64,000 nt of DNA from Borrelia turcica IST7 (GTDB lineage: Bacteria > Spirochaetota > Spirochaetia > Borreliales > Borreliaceae): positions 620,001-684,000 of the forward strand of contig NZ_CP028884.1 in assembly GCF_003606285.1 (NCBI RefSeq). The letters run 5' to 3'. The translations under genes and the position numbers were made by a program. Below, piece by piece: positions 49,502 to 59,800 of the stretch (positions are counted from its first letter, which is position 1; each line of letters opens with the position of its first letter). A model generated the notes under the pieces. That model searched no databases, was not told the origin of the DNA, and saw nothing but the letters and a program-made list of their open reading frames with translations.

Positions 49502-49870
49502 ATGTTACAAGCTCAGTTTTTTGTTAAGAAATGTAAAAGAGCTATTTCTCAAGATGAAATTTTAATCAATAATGTAAAGGCAGTTGAAAGTGTTTTTTAT
49601 GATTTTTTTAAAATTTTTAATAAAAAATCTTTAGAGAATGTATTTAGTTATTATTATGAGACTTTTGATTTTAATGAAGGAATATATGCTTTTATTGATA
49701 AATTTTTACCAATTATTGGCTTCCTATCATTAGAGAGTTTAGATTATGAATTTAATCTTCAGGAGAAAAAGCTTATATTGGAAGTTTTTGATTCTTCTGC
49801 GGAAACTTTAGAGTCTAGTAAATTAAATGAACTTGCTAGTGCCATTGTTTCTCTTGGTATTTTAAATTGA
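49502..49870 (+). CDS. Hypothetical protein, 122 residues
   Basis: I do not recognise this protein. It is mixed helix/strand, acidic, with no signal peptide or membrane helix. Residues 20-60 are predicted helical (AVESVFYDFFKIFN), and the C-terminal half has a beta strand pair (DYEFNLQEKKLILEVFD). TTGGAGATTT precedes the ATG, and codon use matches its neighbours, so it is a real gene. It is divergent from the CDF transporter and convergent with cdd. The pattern could be a small regulatory or adaptor domain, but no motif supports a specific call. Confidence 0.75.
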   Translation: MLQAQFFVKKCKRAISQDEILINNVKAVESVFYDFFKIFNKKSLENVFSYYYETFDFNEGIYAFIDKFLPIIGFLSLESLDYEFNLQEKKLILEVFDSSAETLESSKLNELASAIVSLGILN

Positions 49871-49906
49871 GTGTCTCTAGTGTAGATGACCTTAAAGTGT
49901 ATATTT

Positions 49907-50353
49907 TTATTCTTTAATAGAAATTCTTGACATTTCTTCTTTATTAAATGGAATCTTAAGTAAATCTTTAAGTATATAAGTTTTTGATATTGTTTGATTA
50001 GGATTAAATGTTACAGGATTTGTGATGAGTATTTTAGTATTCTCATCAAAGAACTCTGACATTACCTGAAGGCATATTGCGCATGGAATAGTTTCTGGAA
50101 TTGTTGTAAGTAGAATAAAATCTATTTTTTGTATTCCAACAGATGATATCATATTTATGATAGCACCTCGCTCTGCACAGCAAGTAGCACCAAAGCTTGC
50201 GTTTTCAATATTTGAGCCTTGGAAAAATAAATTGTCTTTAGTTTTAAGGCAAGCTCCCACTTTAAAGTTTGAGTAAGGTGAATATGAATTGTTCCTTGCA
50301 TTTTCAGCCATTTGAAATGCTTGTTTAATGTAAATTTGATTAATATTTTCCAA
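49907..50353 (-). CDS. cdd: Cytidine deaminase
   Basis: Zinc enzyme turning cytidine and deoxycytidine into uridine and deoxyuridine for pyrimidine salvage. The 148-residue tetrameric type has NASFGATCCAERGA (zinc cysteine and catalytic glutamate) near residue 52 and PCAICLQVMSEF (two zinc cysteines) near 90. It starts with TTG, eight bases after AAGGAT. Borrelia cannot make pyrimidines de novo, so salvage is important. Confidence 0.94.
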   Translation of the reverse strand: MENINQIYIKQAFQMAENARNNSYSPYSNFKVGACLKTKDNLFFQGSNIENASFGATCCAERGAIINMISSVGIQKIDFILLTTIPETIPCAICLQVMSEFFDENTKILITNPVTFNPNQTISKTYILKDLLKIPFNKEEMSRISIKE

Positions 50354-50448
50354 ATAAAATCCTTAGCATATGATGTTATTTAATTATAACATTTACTTAT
50401 GATTTTGAACAAAATACTGTGAAATTTTCAATTATATCAAAAGTTTGT

Positions 50449-50454
50449 TAATAT
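50449..50454 (+). promoter_or_regulatory. TAATAT -10 box directly before dhhP
   Basis: TAATAT ends six bases before the ATG at 50461. TTTTCA (four of six) lies 18 bases upstream of it. No ribosome binding site is present, so the message may start at the ATG. Confidence 0.4.
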
Positions 50455-50460
50455 TTGTTT

Positions 50461-51420
50461 ATGATAGTTGCTATTGAATTTATTAGAAAATATGATAATT
50501 TTATTATTATTGGACATAAAGATCCTGACTTTGATTGTATTGGCTCATCATTAGCTTTAGCTTCTTTTTTGGCTAGAATAGGCAAGAAATCCATCATGCT
50601 TAATGAGGGTCCCTTTAATAGAAGAGAAATAATTCCTTTTAAAGATAAATTTTTATCGGAATGGCCCGATATTAACTCTTTAGATTATGCTGTCATTATT
50701 TTAGATTGTTCCATTTTTGATAGAATAGGAGATGAGTTTGTTTTTTATGTAAAAGAAATGCCCACGCTTGTTATTGATCATCATTCATCTGGCGATAAGT
50801 TAGATGTACCTAGTTATATTGATCCTTTGGCTCCTTCAACTACTTTTTTGATTGAGAAATTAATTAGAAAGTTTGGATATGATGTTACTAAGGAAGAAGC
50901 ATGGTATATTTTAGTTGGATTTTGCACAGATACAGGATTTTTTAGATTTATATCAAACAGTGACCCTGAACCTTTTGAAATGATAGCTAGGCTTGTTGCT
51001 AAGGGCTTAAGCCTTAAAGATGTCTATGGCTATATTGAGGCTGTTAAGAGCTTAGCTTCAATAGATATCCTTAGATTAATGTTGAATAATCTTAAATCTT
51101 ATTTTGATGGAAAAGTGTTGATGACTGTTTTGCCTTTTGATTCTAAGAAGGACACTAATATTAGTGGCGTTAATGAGTTTTTTTATTCACTTCTTAATAA
51201 TGTTGAAAATAATGAAATATTAGTTATTTTGAAAGAAATGGAAGATGGCTCTATTTTAGTAGGTCTTCGCTCTAGGGAATATTTTGATGTGGGTAAGCTT
51301 GCTAAGGCATTTGGAGGAGGTGGACATAAGCATGCTAGTGGATTTAAAATCAAAATGAGCTCTTTAAACCTTTTAGAAAATCAAATAATCTCATATATAA
51401 AGGAATATATTAAGACTTAA
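50461..51420 (+). CDS. dhhP: DHH/DHHA1 phosphodiesterase, cyclic di-AMP type
   Basis: Cytosolic DHH-DHHA1 enzyme of 319 residues. In B. burgdorferi the orthologue DhhP (BB0619) degrades c-di-AMP and is needed for growth. Metal-site motifs: [12 protein letters not shown] near residue 18, AVIILDCS near 74, VIDHHSSG (the DHH motif) near 104, and the DHHA1 loop [11 protein letters not shown] near 290. There are no PAS or GGDEF domains, so it is the short NrnA/DhhP form. The frame runs back to a TTG at 50455. Its last 11 bases overlap the GH3 gene on the other strand. Confidence 0.92.
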   Translation: MIVAIEFIRKYDNFIIIGHKDPDFDCIGSSLALASFLARIGKKSIMLNEGPFNRREIIPFKDKFLSEWPDINSLDYAVIILDCSIFDRIGDEFVFYVKEMPTLVIDHHSSGDKLDVPSYIDPLAPSTTFLIEKLIRKFGYDVTKEEAWYILVGFCTDTGFFRFISNSDPEPFEMIARLVAKGLSLKDVYGYIEAVKSLASIDILRLMLNNLKSYFDGKVLMTVLPFDSKKDTNISGVNEFFYSLLNNVENNEILVILKEMEDGSILVGLRSREYFDVGKLAKAFGGGGHKHASGFKIKMSSLNLLENQIISYIKEYIKT

Positions 51421-53065
51421 AGTTTATTAAAGGAACTGTTCCTTTTGGATTAAATCCTTCTGTTAGAGTTAAGAATCCCGATTTAAATGCTAATTTTGTT
51501 GTTCCATAAACTATTACTATGTTTTCTATCCAGTCTAGATTTTTGATGTGTTGAGGTGTAAGAGATACAATAATGCTTATTTTATCTTTATATTCTTTTA
51601 AATTTTTTATGTATTTAAGACTTCCGGGAGTTGAAAGATTAAAAATAACTTGTTCATGCTTTTCAATTAATTTTTTAATTTCTTGAAGTTTGTTAGCATT
51701 AATGCTGTTTAAAGGGTAGTAGTCATAGTAGTATCCAGAGCTATTTTGAAATAATTTTCTTCCTTCTGAAATCATTTGATAGTAAGGTGATATTAAAAGT
51801 GTTTTTTTATGCCTTGAAACTTTTTTTTCTAGCTTAATTTTTGTTATTCCTCTTAATGTGCTTTGCTCAAAAAATCTTGTAGCTTCCTTAGTTGGTATTT
51901 CTTGTGCCTTTTTATAGTTTGGATAAATTTCTACTTTATTTTTCCTCTCTTTTAGATATTCTAGTTTGATTCTAAGTATTCTTTTATTGGATTTAATAAT
52001 ATTTTCTTTTATCTCATTATCTTTTTGCATAAGAGTTAAGAGTTTATTATAAGCGTTGTTTTGTATGTTTTCGTTTAATGATATTAATAAGATATCTGTT
52101 TCTGTTCTGATGATTCTTTCAATTGTGTCATAGATACTTTCATTTTTATGCCTTACGGCACTCATTAATAAATCATCTGTTATGATTAAATTGTTATATT
52201 TTAATTTTTCTCTAAGTATTCCTTTTAAAATTTTGATTGAAGACGATGCGGGTATTTCTTCGCCATTTGTAAGCATTGGATATGCTAAGTGACCACTCAT
52301 AATTACTGGGATGTCTTCCTGTATTAATACTTTATAAGGCAATAGTTCATTTTCTCTTAGCTCTCCTAAATTTGAATTTATAATTGGCATTTTTGTGTGA
52401 GAATCAACAACGGTATTTCCATGTCCTGGAAAGTGTTTTGCTGTTGAAATTATCCCCGCTTGTTTTTGTCCCTTATAAAATGCAAGAGCAAATAAAGCAA
52501 CTATCTGTGGATTATTGGAATATGCCCTTGGACCTATTGTGAAATTATCCTCATGAGTGTAGATATCTACTATGGGTGCGAAATTTAGATTGATTCCAAG
52601 GCGATTTAATTCATCTGCTATGTAATACCCTGTAAGGTAAGAATCGTTTGGCGAGAGAGTAGCCGTGATGCCAAGGTTTCCTATTGTTTTTGATGTTGTT
52701 AGTTTGATGTGCTGTGTCCATCCGCCTTCCTGATCTGTAGCAATGAATAGGGGTATTTTAAATCTATTTTTTTGAGACATTGCTTGTGCTTTATTTATGC
52801 TCTCTATTAGCATGGTTAAGCTTTTGGCATTCCACCCAAAAATTTTTATTCCTCCCAAGTTTTTCTCTCTGATAAATTCAAGAGCAAAGTTTGTTATTAT
52901 CTCACCTGGATAACTTATCATAAACATTTGTCCGAGTAGTTCTTTATCACTCATTTGATGAACTATTTTGTCTATTAATTTTTCTTTATCTTCTGTATGC
53001 CAAAAATCATACGAGAAGCAATTATTATTGATAAAAAAGATAGCGATATAAATAATTTTTTTCAT
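51410..53065 (-). CDS. nagZ: Glycoside hydrolase family 3 beta-N-acetylglucosaminidase (NagZ-like)
   Basis: Probable beta-N-acetylhexosaminidase acting on peptidoglycan fragments. The 551-residue protein has a signal-like N-terminus ([15 protein letters not shown]). A catalytic TIM barrel contains KHFPGHG followed by VDSHTKMP (the NagZ acid/base loop with Asp and His) near residue 214, and [11 protein letters not shown] supplying the nucleophilic aspartate. A second domain of about 170 residues makes it the two-domain Gram-positive-type NagZ rather than the short enterobacterial one. Export is inferred. A palindrome at 51429-51445 lies in its 3' end. Confidence 0.87.
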   Translation of the reverse strand: MKKIIYIAIFFINNNCFSYDFWHTEDKEKLIDKIVHQMSDKELLGQMFMISYPGEIITNFALEFIREKNLGGIKIFGWNAKSLTMLIESINKAQAMSQKNRFKIPLFIATDQEGGWTQHIKLTTSKTIGNLGITATLSPNDSYLTGYYIADELNRLGINLNFAPIVDIYTHEDNFTIGPRAYSNNPQIVALFALAFYKGQKQAGIISTAKHFPGHGNTVVDSHTKMPIINSNLGELRENELLPYKVLIQEDIPVIMSGHLAYPMLTNGEEIPASSSIKILKGILREKLKYNNLIITDDLLMSAVRHKNESIYDTIERIIRTETDILLISLNENIQNNAYNKLLTLMQKDNEIKENIIKSNKRILRIKLEYLKERKNKVEIYPNYKKAQEIPTKEATRFFEQSTLRGITKIKLEKKVSRHKKTLLISPYYQMISEGRKLFQNSSGYYYDYYPLNSINANKLQEIKKLIEKHEQVIFNLSTPGSLKYIKNLKEYKDKISIIVSLTPQHIKNLDWIENIVIVYGTTKLAFKSGFLTLTEGFNPKGTVPLINFKS

Positions 53066-53406
53066 CTAAACCATACTAATCTTATAATTTGTATTTTTGA
53101 TGCATAAGTATATCATGTTGTTTAAGTTGCTTCATCTAAGCTTTTTATTGCTTTAATAACAACTTGAATAAAACAAAATGGGTTTGTAATTTTATTTACT
53201 TATTGCCTCAATATATTTTCATTAAAATATTGAATTTATTATCAATTATAATTTTATTATATTTTTAAAAAATGAAAAATGTTTACTTGATTAAGTTTAG
53301 TTAACATGAGTTTCATTTTTACTCTTATAATTTAAGTCTTATTATATTTATTAGCTTTAAACTTTTTGGTAAAGTAAAATTACACCTTAAGTATATAATT
53401 TTTGTA
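53066..53406. other. AT-rich region without a gene
   Basis: About 340 bases between the NagZ-like gene and the tRNA promoter, above 75% A+T. No open frame with a ribosome binding site is seen on either strand. An imperfect hairpin with a two-base bulge is possible around 53207-53232. The region should hold the promoter of the NagZ-like gene, but I cannot place it with confidence. Confidence 0.6.
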
Positions 53407-53435
53407 TTGACAAAATATATTTGAATTTATAAACT
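53407..53435 (+). promoter_or_regulatory. Promoter of the CAU tRNA and DJ-1 gene
   Basis: Perfect TTGACA at 53407-53412, 17-bp spacer, TAAACT at 53430-53435, 14 bases before the tRNA. Confidence 0.78.
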
Positions 53436-53448
53436 TTAAGGGCTACAA

Positions 53449-53522
53449 GCTGATGTAGCTCAGTTGGTTAGAGCACTCGGCTCATATCCGAGTTGTCGTG
53501 GGTTCAAGTCCCTCCATCAGCA
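53449..53522 (+). tRNA. tRNA with CAT anticodon (elongator Met; Ile2 not excluded)
   Basis: 74-base cloverleaf, acceptor GCTGATG/CATCAGC fully paired, anticodon CAT in a CTCGG/CCGAG stem, discriminator A. It lacks the initiator features. Elongator Met is the likelier identity; a lysidine-modified tRNA-Ile would look the same at the anticodon. Confidence 0.9.
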
Positions 53523-53539
53523 TCAAGGAGTTTTTGTTT

Positions 53540-54085
53540 ATGAGAGTAGCTGTTGTACTTGCAAATGGTTTTGAGGAAATTGAAGCTGTTGTTCCTATTG
53601 ATATTTTAAGGCGAGGTGGCGTTGGGGTTAAGCTTATTAGTTTAAATGATGATAGGGTTGTTGTGGGGTCTAGGGGAGTTACTTTTTGGACAGATGAGAA
53701 AATATCGGATTGTAGTGCAGATGATTTTGACTTAATCATACTTCCTGGGGGAATGCCTGGTTCTAGCAATCTTTTTGAGTCTAAGGATTTAGATAAAATT
53801 TTAATAGATATGAATTTAAAGGGTAAGTTTATTGCAGCTATTTGTGCTTCTCCGGCTGTTGTACTTTCTGCAAAGGGGCTTTTGGGCGTAAATAGATTTA
53901 CATGCTATCCAGGATTTGAAAAGCATGTTACAGATGGTAAATTTGTGGATGAGAATGTTGTTATTAGCAATAATTTCATTACTTCTAAGGGTGTTGGTAC
54001 GGCTTTTGAATTTGCTTTTGCTTTACTTAAGCTTATTAAAGGAGATCGGGTAGTTGAGGATGTTAGGCAGAAGGCCTTGCTGTAG
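53540..54085 (+). CDS. DJ-1/PfpI family protein
   Basis: A 181-residue DJ-1/ThiJ/PfpI-fold protein. NGFEEIEAVVPIDILRRGG at the N-terminus carries the conserved glutamate near residue 16, and the nucleophile-elbow cysteine is in IAAICASPAVVL near 103. Members act as glyoxalases, protein deglycases, chaperones or redox sensors; older annotations call it a thiazole biosynthesis protein, which the sequence does not support. AAGGAG lies 9 bases before the ATG and only two bases after the tRNA, so gene and tRNA appear to share one transcript. Confidence 0.88.
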   Translation: MRVAVVLANGFEEIEAVVPIDILRRGGVGVKLISLNDDRVVVGSRGVTFWTDEKISDCSADDFDLIILPGGMPGSSNLFESKDLDKILIDMNLKGKFIAAICASPAVVLSAKGLLGVNRFTCYPGFEKHVTDGKFVDENVVISNNFITSKGVGTAFEFAFALLKLIKGDRVVEDVRQKALL

Positions 54086-54148
54086 ATTAAGATTTATTGC
54101 AATATGTTTTATTTGTTCTTAAATTGAAAGTTATGTAATTTTGATTAT

Positions 54149-55363
54149 TTATTCGTTTTTTAAGATTAAGTTATAAGTATCTTCAAGAATAGTTAATTCT
54201 TCGTTTGTTGGGATTATGAGTATTTTTGTTTTACTTTTTGCACTTGAAATATCAGATTCTACATTTTTTGTTCTGGCTAGATTATTTTTTTTAGGGTCTA
54301 TTTCGATTCCTATTTTTTCAAATCCTTTTAATGCTAGTTCTCTTATTCCATAGTCTGTGACGCCAATACCAGCTGTAAAAACTATTGCATCTATGTTAAA
54401 GTCCAGAATTGCTAGATAAGAGCCAATATATTTTTTTATTCTATATGCCATTGTCTCAACTGCAAGTTTAGAATTGTAATCATTATTTTCTACTTCTTCC
54501 CAAATATCTCTTAAATCATTTGACTTACAGGATATTCCAAGCATGCCGCTTTCATTATTAAGAACTTTTTCTATCTCTTTTGTTGTTCTGTTTAGTAGCT
54601 TACTCATTAAAGGAATAATTGAAGGGTCTATGTCGCCACTTCTTGTTCCCATTACAAGACCTTCAAGTGGAGTAAGTCCCATACTTGTATCATATGATAA
54701 GCCACCTTTAACGGCATTGATGCTTGATCCATTGCCTAAATGCAGTATTATTAAATTTAAATCTCTAGCGGGTTTTTTGAGTATTGTAGAAACTCTTTTT
54801 GTTATATATGAATATGATAATCCGTGAAATCCGTATTTTCTAATGTTGTAATCTTTATACCAGGAATACGGAATAGCATATAAAAATGCACTTGTATGCA
54901 TAGTTTGATGCCATGATGTATCAAAACATAGAGCCTGCTTTGCACTTGGAAATATTTTAAGTGTTGCTTCTATTACTTTGATTGCGGTTGGATTGTGAAG
55001 AGGTGCAAGTTCAGATATTTTTTTTAATTCTGCTAAGATATTTTCATTAAGTATCGCTGATTTTTTAAAATTTGGACCTCCGTGTACAATTCTGTGTCCT
55101 ATTGCTTGAATTTCATCTAAATTGTCTAGAATTTTTAATTCCTTGTTTGTTAAAATCTTAACCAATTGTTTTAATGCTTCTCTATGTGATTTAATCCCAG
55201 TATCTGTTTTTTCTGATAATCCGTCTTTAGTCTTAATTTTAGTTATTGATTCTCTTTCTTTTATTTTTTCAATTGTTCCAGATACTAATATTTGTTTGCT
55301 TTCATACTCGTAAAGTGTAAATTTTAATGAGGAACTTCCTGTGTTAAGTGTTAATATTTTCAT
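54149..55363 (-). CDS. ackA: Acetate kinase
   Basis: Phosphorylates acetate with ATP; with Pta it forms acetyl-CoA. The 404 residues match the family. Visible are [12 protein letters not shown] at the N-terminus, GHRIVHGG near residue 90, [11 protein letters not shown] near 146, [10 protein letters not shown] near 175, [12 protein letters not shown] near 203 and [13 protein letters not shown] near 324. It starts 13 bases after mfd on the same strand and is probably co-transcribed with it. Its 3' end faces the DJ-1 gene. Confidence 0.96.
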   Translation of the reverse strand: MKILTLNTGSSSLKFTLYEYESKQILVSGTIEKIKERESITKIKTKDGLSEKTDTGIKSHREALKQLVKILTNKELKILDNLDEIQAIGHRIVHGGPNFKKSAILNENILAELKKISELAPLHNPTAIKVIEATLKIFPSAKQALCFDTSWHQTMHTSAFLYAIPYSWYKDYNIRKYGFHGLSYSYITKRVSTILKKPARDLNLIILHLGNGSSINAVKGGLSYDTSMGLTPLEGLVMGTRSGDIDPSIIPLMSKLLNRTTKEIEKVLNNESGMLGISCKSNDLRDIWEEVENNDYNSKLAVETMAYRIKKYIGSYLAILDFNIDAIVFTAGIGVTDYGIRELALKGFEKIGIEIDPKKNNLARTKNVESDISSAKSKTKILIIPTNEELTILEDTYNLILKNE

Positions 55364-55376
55364 GTTTTGTCTCTTA

Positions 55377-58300
55377 TTATAATAATAAGTTTAGATTCTT
55401 GTATATGTAGTTAATTTTATCTGATTCTTTATTATTATTAAGATTTAGAAAAATTGAGTTTTGATATTTTGGATTTATTTTGAGTGTGGTAGGATTGTCT
55501 TTTATGATTTCCATCACTTTTTTGATAGGAATGCTTTCTGTGTTTGAATATTCAATTTCTAGTAATTCATTTCTTTCTTTAAGACTTAAGATATTAAACT
55601 TTTTTGCAAGTGTTTTTATTTCTGCTAGTGTAAGTAGGGTATTTAATTCTTTAGGAATGGACCCAAATCGGTCATAAATTTCAGCTCTTATTTTTTTATT
55701 TTCTTCCTCACTCTGAATTCCTGAGATTTTTTTATAAATTAATATCTTATCTTGCTCGTTATCTACATAGCTATCGGGAATGAATCCATTATAGTTAATT
55801 TCAATAGTGATTTCGTTTTCCTGAGAACTCTTGCCCATTCTCTGTTCAATTGCTTTGTTTAGCATTGTTGAATAATAATCTAGTCCAATAGATTCAATTT
55901 CTCCATGTTGTTCTCTTCCAAGTAAATTCCCAACACCTCTTATTTCCATGTCTTTCATTGCGATTTTAAATCCGGCTCCTAGATCTGAAAATTCAGATAT
56001 TGACCGTAATCTTTCAATAGCATTTTCATTTAAACTTGAGTTTTCTTTATATAAAAGATAAGCAAAAGCTTTTTGTGAGCTTCTTCCTACTCTTCCCTTT
56101 AGTTGGTATAGTTGAGAGAGACCGAATCTATTAGCATTGTTAATTATTATTGTATTTGCATTTTCAATGTCGATTCCATTCTCAATTATTGTTGTTGCTA
56201 GGAGTATTTGGTATGATTTGTTTATAAAATCATGCATAATATTTTCAATTTGGTCACCAGTAAGCTTTGCATGAATGGTTGCTATTCTTGCATAGGGGAT
56301 TATTTTTTCTAAAATGACTTTTATTGAGTCTAGTTCTTTAATATTATGATGTACAAAGAAGACTTGCCCGTCTCGGGAAAGTTCATTTTCAATTGCATGT
56401 TTAATTAAAGCTTCGTTAAATTCTTCTACATAAGTTTCTATTTTAATTCTATTTTTGGGTGGAATTTTTAAAACAGAGATGTCTCTTAGTTTGATTAATG
56501 ACATATGAAGAGATCTTGGAATTGGAGTTGCTGATAGCGAGAGGCAGTCAACAGACACCTTGATTTCTTTTAGTTTTTCTTTTTCTCTAACCCCAAATCT
56601 TTGCTCCTCATCAATTATGATGAGTCCTAAGTCTTTATATATTAAGTTCTTAGATAGTATTTTGTGTGTTCCAATTATTATGTCAATTTCTCCTAAAGCT
56701 AGTTTCTTAATAATTTCTCTTTCTTTTGATTTTTTTATAAATCTGCTCATCATTGCAATTTTGATTGGAAAATTTTTAAATCTTCGTTTAAATGTATTAA
56801 AGTGTTGTTCTGTTAGAATTGTTGTTGGAGAAAGTATTGCTACTTGTTTCTTACTCATTACAGCTTTAAATGCTGCTCTCATTGCTACCTCAGTTTTACC
56901 AAAGCCAACATCACCGCATAAAAGTCTATCCATTACTTTAAAGCTCATCATGTCTTTTTTGATTTCTTCTATTGCAGTTAATTGATCTGGGGTTTCATCA
57001 TATGGAAATTCTGACTCAAATAATAATTGCCATTCGTTATCTTTAGGATACTTAAATCCTTTAATGCTTTCTCTTTCGGAATAAAGTGAGACAAGTTTAT
57101 CTGCTATTTCATCAATTCTTTTTTTTGTATAAGCTTTTTTCTTTTCCCATGTTTTTGAACTAATTTTATCTAATTTTATGTTTTGAGTATTATTTCCAAT
57201 ATATTTTTGAATAAGATGTGTTTGTTCAATTGGGATAAATAATTTCTCATTATCGGCATATTCAATTTCAATGTAGTCTTTTTCAAGGAAACTTGTTTTT
57301 ATTCTTTTTACCTGCCTGAATATCCCAATTCCATGATTTATATGTACAACATGACTATTTTTTTCAACTTCAACAAATGAATCAATAATTTTTGTTTTTG
57401 ATGATTCAAAATCTTTATTTATTTTTTGTTTTCTATTAAATATATCAGATTCAAGAATAATGGCTATTTTTTCTGTGTTAATTATAAGGGAACTAGATAT
57501 TTTTAGAACCTCAATTTTTATTTTTGGAAGGTCTTTGAAGAGATATTTTAGTTTTTCTTTTTGTGACCTAGATTCTGCTGCAATGATTACTCTAAACCCG
57601 TCTTTTAGCCAGTTATTTATTTCGTTTTTTGCAAGTATAATGTTTGAAAAAAAACAACGCTCGCTTTCAATTTGAAATTCTATGAATTCTTCTGTTTGAA
57701 CATTTTCAGGGCTTGAGAAGAAAATATTGGTTTCTAATTTTAAATCTTTTGGATTGATGAAAATTTCTTTTGGTGCAATTGTTTTCCTGCCCGCTTCTAT
57801 TGCTTGACTGTAAAGCTTTTCATGTTCTTTATGAATTTTTTTTATCTCTTCTTGAAAGTTTGAGAGCTCGAAGTTAATAATAGGAGTATCTTTCTTTATT
57901 TCTTGACTTAAGTATGTATCTCCTATTAATGAATAAAAAATTTCTTCTGTCTTTGCATTATGTTTTGTTTTAATATCTTCAAATAATTCTTTATGTTCAT
58001 TTTCTTTTATTTGTTGCCTTAATTTGTTTATGTTTAAATCGTCCCATATAATTTCCTTCTTAGGTATGATTTCAAATCCAGAAAGTTCATTTCCTTCTTT
58101 TAGTTGAGTAAAAGGATTAAATGCTTTTATTTCTTCTATTTTGTCAGAATTTAGAGAAATTCTTATTGGTTCTGTCTTGTCAAATGAGTATATATCTATT
58201 ACTTCTCCCTTTATTGTAAATTCTCCAGGTAGTGTAACTCTTGTTGTTTGTTCATAGCCTAGCTTTGTAAGTTTTTTTTCAAATGTTTTTATGTTTATTA

Positions 58301-58742
58301 TCTTTTCTTTCTGAAGTTTATAGATGTTTTTAAGTAAATTTTTTTTATTGGGAATTTTGCTAAGAAGAGACTTTATTGAGACAACATAGATACCAGGATT
58401 GTTTTCATAAAAGTTTATTAAGAATTTTACTCGTTCACTAAAGACTTTACTTTGTGAACTGATCCCTTTGTATACAAGGGAACTGAAGTAGTTTAGTTCG
58501 TATATTTTATCTGTGATTTGCATTAAATCAGCTTTGATTTCGTCTAAGATGTTTTCATTTTTAACTATTAGAATAGCACTTTTGCTTTTGCTGTATTCTT
58601 TTATTTTGTTTAGTAAGAAAGCCTTAAAAAATCCTTCATACCCTATTAATGTAAATGGTATTTTTTGTTCGATGAATTGTTTTATTTTTTTAAAATCATT
58701 ATTATCTTTTAGATTAGCAGTTAATTCTTTTTCTATATTCAT
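55377..58742 (-). CDS. mfd: Transcription-repair coupling factor
   Basis: Large SF2 translocase that removes stalled RNA polymerase and recruits UvrA. The 1,121 residues are near the usual length. UvrB-like N-terminal region, a CarD-type RNA polymerase-interacting domain (~440-510, [12 protein letters not shown]), then RecG-like motor motifs: GDVGFGKT near 605, DEEQRFG near 714, SATPIPRS, and [12 protein letters not shown]-terminal TRCF domain ends the protein. AAAGG precedes the ATG. It is divergent from the secreted-protein gene and is followed closely by ackA. Confidence 0.95.
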   Translation of the reverse strand: MNIEKELTANLKDNNDFKKIKQFIEQKIPFTLIGYEGFFKAFLLNKIKEYSKSKSAILIVKNENILDEIKADLMQITDKIYELNYFSSLVYKGISSQSKVFSERVKFLINFYENNPGIYVVSIKSLLSKIPNKKNLLKNIYKLQKEKIINIKTFEKKLTKLGYEQTTRVTLPGEFTIKGEVIDIYSFDKTEPIRISLNSDKIEEIKAFNPFTQLKEGNELSGFEIIPKKEIIWDDLNINKLRQQIKENEHKELFEDIKTKHNAKTEEIFYSLIGDTYLSQEIKKDTPIINFELSNFQEEIKKIHKEHEKLYSQAIEAGRKTIAPKEIFINPKDLKLETNIFFSSPENVQTEEFIEFQIESERCFFSNIILAKNEINNWLKDGFRVIIAAESRSQKEKLKYLFKDLPKIKIEVLKISSSLIINTEKIAIILESDIFNRKQKINKDFESSKTKIIDSFVEVEKNSHVVHINHGIGIFRQVKRIKTSFLEKDYIEIEYADNEKLFIPIEQTHLIQKYIGNNTQNIKLDKISSKTWEKKKAYTKKRIDEIADKLVSLYSERESIKGFKYPKDNEWQLLFESEFPYDETPDQLTAIEEIKKDMMSFKVMDRLLCGDVGFGKTEVAMRAAFKAVMSKKQVAILSPTTILTEQHFNTFKRRFKNFPIKIAMMSRFIKKSKEREIIKKLALGEIDIIIGTHKILSKNLIYKDLGLIIIDEEQRFGVREKEKLKEIKVSVDCLSLSATPIPRSLHMSLIKLRDISVLKIPPKNRIKIETYVEEFNEALIKHAIENELSRDGQVFFVHHNIKELDSIKVILEKIIPYARIATIHAKLTGDQIENIMHDFINKSYQILLATTIIENGIDIENANTIIINNANRFGLSQLYQLKGRVGRSSQKAFAYLLYKENSSLNENAIERLRSISEFSDLGAGFKIAMKDMEIRGVGNLLGREQHGEIESIGLDYYSTMLNKAIEQRMGKSSQENEITIEINYNGFIPDSYVDNEQDKILIYKKISGIQSEEENKKIRAEIYDRFGSIPKELNTLLTLAEIKTLAKKFNILSLKERNELLEIEYSNTESIPIKKVMEIIKDNPTTLKINPKYQNSIFLNLNNNKESDKINYIYKNLNLLL

Positions 58743-58837
58743 CTTTTACCTTTTTGTTTTTGTAGTTTAGTATAATATTATATATTATAGTTATTATCTG
58801 TTTCTTTATATATAATGTAAGAAGTTTTGAGGAGTTT

Positions 58838-59800
58838 ATGGAATTTAGAAAGTTATTTTTGTTTTTGTTTCTTGCGTATGTTCCTGTTATTCTTTTTTCT
58901 AGAGATTACAAGGGTCTTGATTTTAAGGTAAAGTTTTTCAATCAGTCTATTTATCGTGTTAATAGTAATATTTCTGTTGAGGTTTCACTTGCTAATGCAT
59001 CTGATGATTTGATTACTCTTGAGATGGGAGACATTAATACTTTTGGTTTTGATTTTGATGTTACAGATACTACTAATATAAGAGTTAAGAGACCTATTGA
59101 GTATGTTAAGGATAGATCAAAGAATGTTGCGATTCCTGTTAGAACTCTGACTTTAAGACCTAATGAGAAATTTTCTGTAGTAATGAGCTTAAATCAATTT
59201 GTGCAATTTAATAAGGATGGAGTTTATTTTGTAAAAGGTGTATTTTTCCCAGATATTTCAGATTTGCAAAAACGAATAGAATCTAATGTTATTACATTAT
59301 TTTTAAAACCTAAGATGGATGATGTAGCTGAGAAGGTGGATTTTTCTAATTTGGCTTCCAATCATGAGATACAAGGTGTTTTAAAAAGAGTAAATTTGTC
59401 CCCTGATAAGATTGTTGAATATTTATTTGAAGCATTGCGTCTTGGAGAGAAAGAGAAATTTTTCTTATATATTGATATTGAGAGTTTGATTTTAAATGAT
59501 CAAAATAAAGCATATCTTTATGAGCGAGAATTAAAATCAGGTTCTAGTAATATGTTAGAAGAGTATAAGGAATATTTATGGAGTGGAAATAGTGCTGATA
59601 TTTCGAAAATTCCTAGTAAATTTTCTATTGTTGAAACAACTTATACAGACTCTACAGGAAAAGTTATCTCTGATTTATATTTTGATGATGGTCATTTCTA
59701 TATAACCAAACGCTATACCTTTTTCTTTAAAAAGTATGATTATTATTGGATAATTTATGATTATGCCGTTCAAAATACTGGAATTAAGGAGAAATATTAA
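58838..59800 (+). CDS. Secreted protein of unknown function, 320 residues
   Basis: N-terminal signal peptide (MEFRKLFLFLFLAYVPVILF, cleaved near FS-RD), then a beta-rich domain (~25-170) that resembles an immunoglobulin-like or BsuPI-type fold (SNISVEVSLANASDDLITLE, LTLRPNEKFSVVMSL). A C-terminal helical-plus-strand part follows. I recognise no family. GAGGAG precedes the ATG, and a TATAAT lies at 58811-58816. The next gene, a LysM amidase, overlaps its 3' end, so a periplasmic role linked to cell-wall cleavage is a reasonable guess, by position only. Confidence 0.78.
   Translation: MEFRKLFLFLFLAYVPVILFSRDYKGLDFKVKFFNQSIYRVNSNISVEVSLANASDDLITLEMGDINTFGFDFDVTDTTNIRVKRPIEYVKDRSKNVAIPVRTLTLRPNEKFSVVMSLNQFVQFNKDGVYFVKGVFFPDISDLQKRIESNVITLFLKPKMDDVAEKVDFSNLASNHEIQGVLKRVNLSPDKIVEYLFEALRLGEKEKFFLYIDIESLILNDQNKAYLYERELKSGSSNMLEEYKEYLWSGNSADISKIPSKFSIVETTYTDSTGKVISDLYFDDGHFYITKRYTFFFKKYDYYWIIYDYAVQNTGIKEKY

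Noticed and set aside
51429-51445. Palindrome at the dhhP/NagZ-like 3' overlap as a terminator
   Set aside because: The stem is short after allowing a loop and is not followed by a T run; it lies inside the NagZ-like coding region.
53498-53539. Upstream extension of the DJ-1 frame into the tRNA
   Set aside because: The extra 14 codons are tRNA sequence; the ATG at 53540 has a proper ribosome binding site and the family N-terminus.
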